NCBI GenBank assembly: GCA_012267385.1
Contig: JAAXGW010000014.1
Location: 1 to 47,896 of the forward strand
From: OMG group bacterium
GTDB taxonomy: Bacteria > Pseudomonadota > Gammaproteobacteria > Pseudomonadales > Azotimanducaceae
Length of the DNA stretch: 47,896 nt
Reading direction: 5' to 3'
Shown here: piece by piece, positions 25,628 to 32,748 of the stretch
Layout: each line of letters starts with the position of its first letter
Numbering within the stretch: position 1 is the stretch's first letter
Program-made: the position numbers and the translations under genes
The notes under the pieces: model-generated
The model's database searches: none
What the model was told of the DNA's origin: nothing
The model's input: the letters and a program-made list of their open reading frames with translations, nothing else

Positions 25628-25804
25628 GTGGAACACTTGATCACCGGGACTCGAGAACGATCCACACATCGTCGGACACAAATTAATTACCTAGGGTGTC
25701 CACTAACATCTGGCAGCTTCAAACTGAACAGAAATGAATTGTCCAAACTTATTGGGGAAGAGTCGTATCGAAGGTATCCAGAAGAGTAGTACAGATAAGT
25801 ATAG

Positions 25805-26054
25805 ATGGTAAAAATGATTACATTGATATTGACTGGTTTGAGTATATGCGGCTTGCTCGCTACAAAAGAATATTTTTCAGTCAGTAAGTTGTCTTATGTG
25901 TTTCTGGGAATGGGGGTAGTGACAGGAGTGAGTGCGGTATTGTTTGATTCATCCATGTTTCTACCTACTATAGCACCTAGAGTCCACTGTGAAGTGCACC
26001 CTGGTCATTACGTTGTGAGTTGTAGTAGTTTTCTTTGTACAGTAATCCAGATTC
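25805..26054 (+). pseudogene. Small membrane protein gene truncated by an IS30-family element
   Basis: The frame begins MVKMITLILTGLSICGLLAT, continues with a second hydrophobic segment (LSYVFLGMGVVTGVSAVLF) and a Cys- and His-containing tail (VHCEVHPGHYVVSC). It runs into the IS30 terminus at 26055, and the residues encoded after that belong to the insertion sequence. It lies 15 bases after the end of the disrupted lipoprotein gene, so the two were probably one operon. No family is recognised. Confidence 0.5.
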
Positions 26055-26215
26055 TTGGTCGGGGTACTCTACGATTGAGAGAATATTGTACCGTTTGGAG
26101 TGCGTTTGAGGCTTTCTCGGCGAGTCTGGAGTACTTAGTGGAAATTCGGCGCGCAGTTGGGGGTCTCGCCGGGCATTGTGACACTGAGAGTTCGGGGATG
26201 ATCGTTTGCTAGGAT

Positions 26216-26948
26216 TTAGGTTTGGGGCGGTCCTGGTGCGCGGAGCGCATCGAAGACTTCTTGGGGAGTTTGAAAACCGAGACACTTACGGGGCAGGTGA
26301 TTCAGTTTTTGGGCGGTGGCGGCGACTGCCGCTGGGGTCACGGTCCGGAACGATTGGGTCTTAGGAAACGTGCGTCGGACGAGGCCGTTGAGTTGTTCGA
26401 TTGGGCCGCGTTGCCAGGAATGATACGGCTTGCAGAAATAAAACTGGGCGTTCAAAGCTTGGGCAGCATACTCGTGCCGGGCAAATTCCAGTCCGTTATC
26501 CGCGGTAAGAGTCTGCACCCAAGGGGCGACTGGTAGTAGCAATTCCACGAGCGCGCATGCGATGTCCTCAGCTGCTCGATGGGGTAATACGCGGATTTGC
26601 GTCCAGCGGGAGTAGCGTTCGATCACGGTGTCGATCTCCCAATGTCCGAGGTCGATATCGATGCGATTCGGAATGTTGCTGCTGCTGGCATCACTGGGTG
26701 GTCGGGGACGATATTTTTTGCCGCGCCGTGGCAGGTAGGTAGAGAGGTCGCCCCCTTGTTCTCGGTCTCGCCGCAACAAGACGTAGAGCCAAGCACGACT
26801 TAAGCATTCTTGACCGTCAAATTGCATACGACCCGGATAGCATTCGGGAGATAGATGTTGGGGTACTGTCGCAACTTTGCGGCAAATTGCTGCCACAGGT
26901 ACTCGGTCTTGAGATGGGGTTGGGCGTTCGCTACCGACCGCCTTTGTT
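26216..26948 (-). pseudogene. IS30-family transposase, C-terminal two-thirds
   Basis: Reading on the minus strand from 26948 gives QRRSVANAQPHLKTEYLWQQ and FAAKLRQ. After a 1-base frame change in a C-run (about 26860) it continues PQHLSPECYPGRMQFDGQEC. The core follows: DLGHWEIDTVIERYSRWTQI (first Asp), LTADNGLEFARHEY (second Asp), PYHSWQRGPIEQLNGLVRRT (Glu) and LNHLPRKCLGFQTPQEVFDA. The matching N-terminal part lies 5.4 kb away at 32318-32545. An open frame also fuses this fragment to the upstream peptidase fragment, which is an accident of the insertion. Confidence 0.85.
26935..26948 (+). repeat. 14-bp direct repeat, left boundary of the 5.4-kb insertion
   Basis: CGACCGCCTTTGTT occurs here and at 32318-32331 in the same orientation. 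Both copies fall at the same codons (QRRS) of the split IS30 transposase. Deleting the segment plus one copy joins the two halves in frame. Confidence 0.8.
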
Positions 26949-27598
26949 TTATCAAATATTGCTTTGAGTTGACCGACGTGGAATAGTTCATGAGCCTGAG
27001 TAAACTGTGCCATTTGTTCAAAAGCCTTTGCTTGTACGTCCTTTTGCTCCGCGAACATGGCACCAACGGCGATACCGATACCTTGTGGAAAAATAGTAGC
27101 AAATATTGAAAGCGTTGGATTACCTTTTTTGTCTTCTCCGATTTTCCAGTTTGTGTTGCCCAAGCTCATCGTTTTCCCGTTATTAACTTCCCAGGTGGCT
27201 TCTGTTGCTCCGATAGCTTCAGAATTCCACCCTTCAATCTCCTCCGAAACACTCTTGAGATCTTCTTCCACACATTTTCTTAGCCTATCTGACTCTTCTG
27301 CGGTAAAGTTTTGGGCTTTAAGCTCGGCCGGAGTTTTTTCTGGGGGTGGTTCTTGAGTTTTGGGTGGTTTCGTTTCACCGCCGCCTCCGCCGCCGCTAGG
27401 AGGGGTCTTTTTCTTAGGAATTACACCCACTGCTTTTACATCCCGATATTCCAACCTATGGCACGGGTAATACGGCTCCACATCCTCAATATAGGCGTAG
27501 TTACTGGATCGTTTGAAGAGGAAGTCAGAGCAGTCAGTCCGAACGCGGCCAGTGCGACCAAGATCAAACCTGCCAAAAGTTTTGTGTAATGTTTTCAT
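26948..27598 (-). pseudogene. HExxH metallopeptidase-like gene, 3'-truncated and frame-disturbed
   Basis: From an ATG at 27598 the frame encodes a Pro/Gly-rich linker (KKKTPPSGGGGGGETKPPKT) and a domain with GNPTLSIFATIFPQGIGIAV and FTQAHELFHVGQLKAIFDK. HELFH at about 203-207 fits a zincin active site, and the third ligand would lie in the missing part. The gene stops matching at the 14-bp repeat. The N-terminus is poor in this frame. Reading one base later after ATGAAA gives KHYTKLLAGLILVALAAFGL, a textbook signal peptide, so an extra A in the AAAA run and a compensating change near 27520 are likely. The substrate is unknown. Confidence 0.6.
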
Positions 27599-27642
27599 AG
27601 ATTTCCCTCTAAGTTGCTTTTGAGTTACCGACAAGGCGCGAG

Positions 27643-28290
27643 GTGATTGAACCGACATTACGTTCGTTACGTTCGTTGGATCAGCGGGTATCGCGGGTTG
27701 GTACGATTTCTTTGTTTGTGTTGAAATATGACAAAATGGTAAGTCCAGCGTTGAGGAGGGCACACGTGAAAATGCTGCGAGAGGGTTTAAGTCTAGGCAC
27801 GAAGACAACTGGAATTATCACACTCGACAGCAACGCGTCCCTAAATGTCGAAGAGCCCACGGTGAACCCGCAGGTATTGACGCAGCGGGACAGAATTGTT
27901 TCACGGATATGCTCGTTATATGGCGTGCCACCGTCTATTGTCCTGGGTACCGGAGAGGCTAAATATTCGAATTTATCCGAGAGTCATCGGCAGTTTGTTT
28001 CAACAACTTTAGAAACCGTAGCGTACCGATTACGGTGGTGGCTGGAGCGTGGCCTTGGCATGCCTGTGGGATACGATTTCAAGCGAACACAACGAGGCGA
28101 TCGGAAGCAAGATTTAGAGGCGTCCGAGCGAATGGCACAGATCGGCGTATTCACTGCATCGGAGATCAGGGCAGCAGTCGGGTACTCAACGGAACCGCGA
28201 GGGGAGTACTATCAATCCACCATGCCGAGAGCGAGCGAACGAGAATGGACAAGCGAGTTTGGAAGAATAAGAAATGACTCAGACACCTGA
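27643..28290 (+). pseudogene. HK97-type phage portal protein, C-terminal fragment
   Basis: The roughly 215 codons match the distal half of an HK97-type portal, the dodecamer through which DNA enters the capsid. Indicative segments are LRRAHVKMLREGLSLGTKTT, RDRIVSRICSLYGVPPSIVL, EAKYSNLSESHRQFVSTTLE and ERMAQIGVFTASEIRAAVGY. A full portal has about 400 or more residues. The N-terminal part is missing, and the next gene upstream runs on the opposite strand. The only usable start is a GTG at 27643. It overlaps the prohead protease remnant by 17 bases, as in intact head operons. Confidence 0.75.
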
Positions 28291-28716
28291 TATAGTTAGG
28301 AAGTCATTCCCCTTGACAATCGGGGAAGAAGGGCGATTCACGGCGGTGGTATCAACCGCTCAAAAGGACTTGGATGGAGATGTACTTACAGAGCGATGCT
28401 TACGAGAGATAGCGTCAACATCATCCGATTTACCGTTGTTGAAAGGTCATGACGCACACGCCGTTATGGAGTTTGCTCCAAGTTCGAAGAGCAGGCAGGC
28501 GAACTCCACACACACGGACGAATATTCGACACAAAAGAGAGGTCAAGAATTAACGACACGTCGAGGTTATAGGTTGGATTCATACCCGTGGAGGTAACAC
28601 AGGACGCAGACTGCAGAAGGATCGAGAAAGCTTCGTTAGTCGAAGTCTCAATAGTAGATCGACCAGCGAACAGGAACACAAGATTTTTAGAAGTGAAAAC
28701 ACACAAGGAGTGTGAA
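28274..28716 (+). pseudogene. HK97-type prohead protease remnant
   Basis: The first frame reads MTQTPDIVRKSFPLTIGEEG, then FTAVVSTAQKDLDGDVLTER and LPLLKGHDAHAVM, the N-terminus of a prohead (S78-type) protease including the His region. At about 28470 the match moves to another frame: KFEEQAGELHTHGRIFDTKE. A TAG stop at 28570-28572 interrupts it, and it resumes as IEKASLVEVSIVDRPANRNT, the family's catalytic-serine and C-terminal region. No stop separates this frame from the major capsid gene. At least one frameshift and one nonsense mutation make it non-functional. Confidence 0.8.
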
Positions 28717-29847
28717 ATGAACAAAGACAAAACACCAGACCAAGACACGAACGGCGCCACCGAAGCGTCAAAACCTGATCCAATTCCGTCGCAGTGGGAG
28801 GCTAGGATCCAGAACATAGAATCGCAGATGCAGGCAAAGGTCGACACGCCGGTTGTCAAACCGAGGGAATGGACACGCACGGATTCCGGCGATTATCGCT
28901 ATGAGATCAAGACCGTACCACTCGAATCAGAGATTGTGCGAAAGGATTATCTGAGTCAGGAGTCCATTGCAGGAGCACCAATGGGTACCAGCGGTGCTTG
29001 GTACGAGCGTTTCGAAATGAATCCGTTTATGATCACACCGGTCGAGAAGCCAGTAGGGGTCTCATTTACAGTACCATCTTTCACAATTGATTCAGTGAGT
29101 AATGTTGCGCTGTTAAATCCGTCTCCAAGTTACGGTGGCGCTCTCTCCGAGGTGAATGTTTCCCTAAAAAATTTCGAGGCGAGAACTCGATTCTCGCAAA
29201 ACTCAATCAGCGATATTCCAACACTGCGAAGTAGGATTCTGCAGGCGTATCAAGGCGCGTTTGTCGAGGCGATTGCAGATGAGATTTACTCGACATTGAA
29301 GACGAGTATTAAGGCAACAACTTCCGGTTCCGTTGCACAAGTGGTAAGTGGAGTTGCGGACAATGTACCGAGCGGATCAACCCTGATTGACAAGCTCTCG
29401 GCAATGATTGAGGCCGTCCCAACAAAATACAAAATGGGACCGAGCACGCCTCATTTTGTTGTGTCGAGCGGTGTCATGTCCAAACTATCTACGTACCTTG
29501 CGACAGCGGGGAGTTGGATAGTTTCTCCATCGCATTTTGACGGTTCACGTCTAATTCTGCTCGGGTATCCATGTGTAATAAACGATGTGGTGGATAGCAT
29601 CGCGGCGGGGAATGTGCCGATCGTCTTCGGAAATTTTGAGTTATCGTTAGAACTCGGATTGAGAAAATCGCTGACGGTCGAAGAGTCGAATGCGACATTG
29701 CAAGGGAGCATTAGCTATTATGCTCAAGTCGGTTTGGAGTTGGATTTAGAAGCACCGCCGCAGCAATCGGTATGGTCGTCAAGGCGTAACCATGGCAAGC
29801 AGAAATCCAATAACCGTGACGAAATCCACATGGACGAACCTTGCTAG
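28717..29847 (+). CDS. HK97-fold major capsid protein
   Basis: Capsid shell protein of about 376 residues. The ATG at 28717 has AAGGAG 6 bases upstream. After a short scaffold-like N-terminus, the shell domain includes SFTVPSFTIDSVSNVALLNP, SRILQAYQGAFVEAIADEIY, KYKMGPSTPHFVVSSGVMSK and SGSISYYAQVGLELDLEAPP-like text near the end (LQGSISYYAQVGLELDLEAP). The last 20 or so codons run into the next gene. One base away the frame would end VVKA-stop just before that gene's ATG, so a small indel probably lengthened the C-terminus. No terminase, tail or integrase gene accompanies it. Confidence 0.78.
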   Translation: MNKDKTPDQDTNGATEASKPDPIPSQWEARIQNIESQMQAKVDTPVVKPREWTRTDSGDYRYEIKTVPLESEIVRKDYLSQESIAGAPMGTSGAWYERFEMNPFMITPVEKPVGVSFTVPSFTIDSVSNVALLNPSPSYGGALSEVNVSLKNFEARTRFSQNSISDIPTLRSRILQAYQGAFVEAIADEIYSTLKTSIKATTSGSVAQVVSGVADNVPSGSTLIDKLSAMIEAVPTKYKMGPSTPHFVVSSGVMSKLSTYLATAGSWIVSPSHFDGSRLILLGYPCVINDVVDSIAAGNVPIVFGNFELSLELGLRKSLTVEESNATLQGSISYYAQVGLELDLEAPPQQSVWSSRRNHGKQKSNNRDEIHMDEPC

Positions 29848-30061
29848 CGAAGGGTTATGGACAGCTGGCAACAAATTCATTATCCAAAATCCATCAGGGA
29901 GCGTAGTCCTATTCCACATCGGTGGGAGCAATCCACCTCAAAACGAAAGGCGTGCATCCGCTTGGTTCCCAGAGCGCGAATACGTCATTGATTTTGACGG
30001 GGAGCTTATTTGGGCTAAGTCCTCAGGGGCGGATGTCATGCTCAGGGTACGAGACGCGTGA
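29792..30061 (+). CDS. Small phage head-associated protein, hypothetical
   Basis: 89 residues (begins MASRNPITVTKSTWTNLASE, contains WTAGNKFIIQNPSGSVVLFH). Its position right after the major capsid gene and its beta-rich pattern suggest a head decoration or head-tail connection protein. No family is recognised with certainty. AAGG lies 7 bases before the ATG. It overlaps the extended 3' end of the capsid gene by 56 bases. Confidence 0.55.
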   Translation: MASRNPITVTKSTWTNLASEGLWTAGNKFIIQNPSGSVVLFHIGGSNPPQNERRASAWFPEREYVIDFDGELIWAKSSGADVMLRVRDA

Positions 30062-30148
30062 AATTAGCCCTTTAAAGAGTAAATAGCCCTAAGATGACTT
30101 GACTTATATAGGCGCCTATGCTCATATCGGGCGATTATGAGCGTTTAT

Positions 30149-30205
30149 CTTGGTGTGTAAGGCCGCACGAGACACCAAGCGAGCCCGCCGAAACGGCTAT
30201 TTTTT
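30149..30205 (+). terminator. Hairpins downstream of the phage head genes, possible terminator
   Basis: CTTGGTGT (30149-30156) and ACACCAAG (30172-30179) form a perfect 8-bp stem. A second, short stem GCCG-AAA-CGGC at 30187-30197 is followed by TATTTTTT. The second element looks like a weak intrinsic terminator between the plus-strand head genes and the minus-strand gene at 30272. Confidence 0.35.
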
Positions 30206-30271
30206 GCTCGCTCGAAAATGCGAAACAAGCCGATTTTAGCGATTTTTTGACTTAAATGATTTTGGATACGG

Positions 30272-31210
30272 CTAGCGACATTCCCGGATCCGTACTCCTC
30301 TGTACGCCAGTATTGAATGTCTATTGTGTTTGAACACTAACTTCATAGGCGCGCCAGATCCCGCTTTGTATCTCACAGTAACTTTTAAGAAGAGATCGAC
30401 TGACGCATCCCACCACCATTCACGACAAGGCATACTCTCTGCTTCGATCCAAGTAGCTGGAACTGTATAGTATGTTGTTGTTTTGCTGATCCCTGCGTCT
30501 AAAGTACTTAAATTCAAACGCGCACTAAACTCTGTATCAATTTTCGCGTCAGGATCATTGGGGTACTGCGCTTTAGTGATGTTATGGGTACATGTACCAG
30601 TAAATTTGGTGTGCACGTCTCCGTCTTGCATAGAAGGGCGCGTCAACGTGAGTCCCGTGCATTCAAAGTATTGGTCATCGTTCATCCATGTTTTAAAGCT
30701 ATAGCCGGTATCAGAGTGTGCCTGACTACTACTGTTGTCCAACCATTCATACCTGTGCATATAGGAAAACGTATCTGGATCACCGAGAAAGAACTTTGAA
30801 TAGCTGGAATAGCCCGAATACATTGAACGTAACGTTGGGTCTTCTGCTAAATCTGCTAATATGGGATTGAGTTCCTCCCATACCAGTTTTTCTCGAAACT
30901 TAAAAATCTCAATTGATGGATCTTCATGTACATATCCCGGTTCGATTGCACGCATAGTCGCAATCTCGCTCTGCTCTACCTCTGATTTCTCGCGTTTCGA
31001 AATTACTGCAGCGCGTTGTTCAAGCCATTCACGATACGCAGTCACCAGCGGGTCAATAAGAACCCCTTCCAAAAACACTCTTTGTTGAACTTGTTCTTCG
31101 ATTTTCTTTTGCGTGTTATCCTCGTTTTGCGCGTGAACACTAAATCCGATGACAGCAATAAGGATCGCAGCGCAGCGAATGAAACTCTTATTTTTTTCTA
31201 AAATCACCAT
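30272..31210 (-). CDS. Secreted protein of unknown family
   Basis: 312 residues with a signal peptide (CAAILIAVIGFSVHAQ), then a charged helical region (EEQVQQRVFLEGVLIDPLVT and EKLVWEELNPILADLAEDPT), then a Cys-containing, beta-rich C-terminal half (TKFTGTCTHNITKAQYP, AESMPCREWWWDASVDLFLK). It is a diverged paralogue of the broken gene just upstream (31230-32200): both have IDP followed by LNPxLxD, the ECT/GTCT strand and the ExxPC or ExECKPG segment. The four or more Cys residues could form disulfides after export. No function is assigned. It lies inside the segment that splits the IS30 gene. Confidence 0.6.
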   Translation of the reverse strand: MVILEKNKSFIRCAAILIAVIGFSVHAQNEDNTQKKIEEQVQQRVFLEGVLIDPLVTAYREWLEQRAAVISKREKSEVEQSEIATMRAIEPGYVHEDPSIEIFKFREKLVWEELNPILADLAEDPTLRSMYSGYSSYSKFFLGDPDTFSYMHRYEWLDNSSSQAHSDTGYSFKTWMNDDQYFECTGLTLTRPSMQDGDVHTKFTGTCTHNITKAQYPNDPDAKIDTEFSARLNLSTLDAGISKTTTYYTVPATWIEAESMPCREWWWDASVDLFLKVTVRYKAGSGAPMKLVFKHNRHSILAYRGVRIRECR

Positions 31211-31229
31211 GTTTTATACTCCTTAAAAA

Positions 31230-32200
31230 TCACTCAAATTCTTCTGTTTCTGAGTTACCAACGATCACACCCCCGTTCCCCGGAGGGTTTCCGCCCCTGT
31301 GACCACAATCACTAGCAGTGACTGACTTTTCGTTGGATCGCCACTCTTTAGAAAATTTACGCCGATGAGTCCACGTTTCTTTAGACCCGTCCGGGTTTGT
31401 TTTTGTTTCCGTCCAAGTTGCACGCATCTCAATAGACAAAACACTATTCCATTGACCGGGCTTACATTCAGTCTCTATTGATTCACTATTGATTCACTGA
31501 AACTTACATCCAGCCCATTCTTTTGGGTGGTTTTGCTCTCTTCGACTTCATCGCCGTACCTAACTAAAGAAAAAACAGCTGTCCAAGGGACATCCTCGTC
31601 CCTTGCTCCTCTTTCTTTCGCAAATTTACCGATCGTGCACTCAGCTGTGTAGCGCCCCGAAATGTATTTTTTTATGGTTCCAGGGGTGAAGGAGTGGCCG
31701 AATACAAAGAGATCGTCAAGCGTCACAGGATCACAGTGAGGATATTCAAGGTTTATCATTGCGGCCTCTGCTTCTTCATCGAACGCAAAATAAGATAATA
31801 AAAATTCGTCATCTGTATAAGAAAAATCAAACGTTAATGCATGGTGAATTTCTCCTTTCTTAACAATATCTTCGAGCATAGGGTTTAAAAAATCATTCAC
31901 AACGCGCTTTCGTAATTCGATCAAACGTTCTGTGATTTCTGAAGGAGATAATAACACCATCTGTTTTGCCCTATCCTGTAAAAAGGGATCGATAAAAAAA
32001 TGTTCCAAATGTTCTTGTTGTTCAATTAACCAGCGGGTATTCTCAATGCTCTGAAGGTCTTGAAATAATGAGTCATCTTCCCTACCGAAATCGTTTGATT
32101 GTGCTGTCGCAAACATCCCCGGATGAATGATTAAAAAAGCAAAGGCCACACTCAGCGTCGCGCCCATAGTGAATTGCTTGAGTTTTTCTGAGTTATGCAT
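31230..32200 (-). pseudogene. Paralogous secreted protein gene broken by an 11-bp tandem duplication
   Basis: The upstream frame (32200 to 31475) has a leader (MGATLSVAFAFLIIHPGMFA), HFFIDPFLQDRAKQMVLL, VVNDFLNPMLEDIVKKGEIH and RYTAECTIGKFAKERGAR, and ends SFSESIVNQ. Directly after, a second frame encodes IETECKPGQWNSVLSIEMRA and TWTETKTNPDGSKETWTHRR to 31230. An exact 11-base unit is repeated at 31477-31487 and 31488-31498. Removing one copy joins the frames as SFSESIETECKPG and gives about 319 residues, close to the 312 of its neighbour. The function is unknown. Confidence 0.75.
31477..31498 (+). repeat. 11-bp exact tandem duplication
   Basis: ATTGATTCACT occurs twice in a row on the plus strand. 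It changes the reading frame of the minus-strand secreted-protein gene and introduces its early stop. Confidence 0.9.
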
Positions 32201-32317
32201 ATTTCATTCTCAGAGTTAATTTTGATTGAAAACCATTTTACTACACCAGCCCTTCGAGCGCAAAAAAATGGTGGGGGCCGCTATTTGTGGTACCGGAGCC
32301 GAGCCATCGCGTTGGCT

Positions 32318-32331
32318 CGACCGCCTTTGTT
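32318..32331 (+). repeat. 14-bp direct repeat, right boundary of the 5.4-kb insertion
   Basis: Second copy of CGACCGCCTTTGTT. To its right the sequence continues the IS30 transposase N-terminal frame. To its left lie the inserted secreted-protein genes. Confidence 0.8.
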
Positions 32332-32545
32332 GCGCTCGAAGATGTGCTCGTTCCGCATCATAAGGTCCGTTGTCATCGGCATTCCGACGCACTTCACGCG
32401 CGATGGTGGTACGATGCACCTGGAGTGTTTGGGCAATCTCGGTAACGGTCGCATTCTTGCTGAATTCGTGTGCAATGATTATCCTATTACCTTCGGTTAA
32501 GTGTTGATACGGCTTCGCCACGGGGTCTCTTTTTTGTTGAAACAA
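32318..32545 (-). pseudogene. IS30-family transposase, N-terminal part
   Basis: It encodes the helix-turn-helix of an IS30 transposase (YQHLTEGNRIIIAHEFSKNA, VTEIAQTLQVHRTTIAREVR) and then YDAERAHLRAQQRRS, where the match ends at the 14-bp repeat. Joined to the C-terminal part at 26216-26948 it would continue QRRSVANAQPHLKTEYLW in frame. Residues encoded beyond the repeat toward 32216 belong to the inserted segment. Confidence 0.85.
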
Positions 32546-32748
32546 TAAAGAATACCCCGATCAACACTTCCGCCAAATCATGCGGAGGATCTCGTTGATG
32601 GTCGCCCCTCCCGCGCATGATCTTGTACAGCATTACCTACATAAACTACCTTTCTTACCCAACGTGCACTTCATAATGGACGCTAGGGTCTTTTAAGTGT
32701 AGTTAACAAACCAATCGAAGTCGTTCCTCAGGGACTCGATGGTAACAG

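Larger units (their letters stand above)
24411..25721 (+). mobile_element. IS3-family insertion sequence with intact ends
   Basis: 1311-bp element. The terminal inverted repeats are 24 bp with one mismatch. The left one begins TGAAGTTGCCAGATG at 24411 and the right one ends CATCTGGCAGCTTCA at 25721, so the element runs TG...CA as expected. It is flanked by a direct AAC at 24408-24410 and 25722-25724, a 3-bp target duplication. It carries orfA intact and orfB broken by stops. Confidence 0.92.
24269..25789 (+). pseudogene. Small lipoprotein gene split by an IS3-family element
   Basis: Left part (24269-24410) reads NPKKIVTFSCVTVLILFGLF, then GCSRKSEQSENIGIDDCITQ, then TELDKL: a lipoprotein leader with lipobox LFGC and a short mature chain. 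If the IS3 element and one copy of its 3-bp AAC target repeat are removed, the frame continues at 25725 as NRNELSKLIGEESYRRYPEE and stops at 25787-25789. This gives a small lipoprotein of about 65 residues. No start codon is visible at its 5' end, so the gene may also have lost its start to the neighbouring IS1595 element. Function is unknown. Confidence 0.7.
26055..32564 (-). mobile_element. IS30-family element carrying a 5.4-kb internal insertion
   Basis: The outer ends match when read inward: TTGGTCGGGGTACTCT at 26055-26070 and, on the other strand, TTGATCGGGGTATTCT ending at 32564. The C-terminal half of the transposase lies at the left end and the N-terminal half at the right end, both minus strand. 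Without the internal segment the element would be about 1.13 kb, normal for the family. I see no clear target duplication outside it. The internal segment (26949-32331 including one repeat copy) is bounded by a 14-bp direct repeat. Confidence 0.75.

Noticed and set aside
26216-27808. A 530-codon open frame read as one protein
   Set aside because: It joins an HExxH peptidase fragment to the C-terminal part of an IS30 transposase exactly at the 14-bp repeat. The transposase part also needs a frame change inside it, so this is an accidental fusion.
28464-28880. 138-codon frame antisense to the protease remnant and capsid start
   Set aside because: The plus-strand phage genes explain this DNA. 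The antisense frame has no support.
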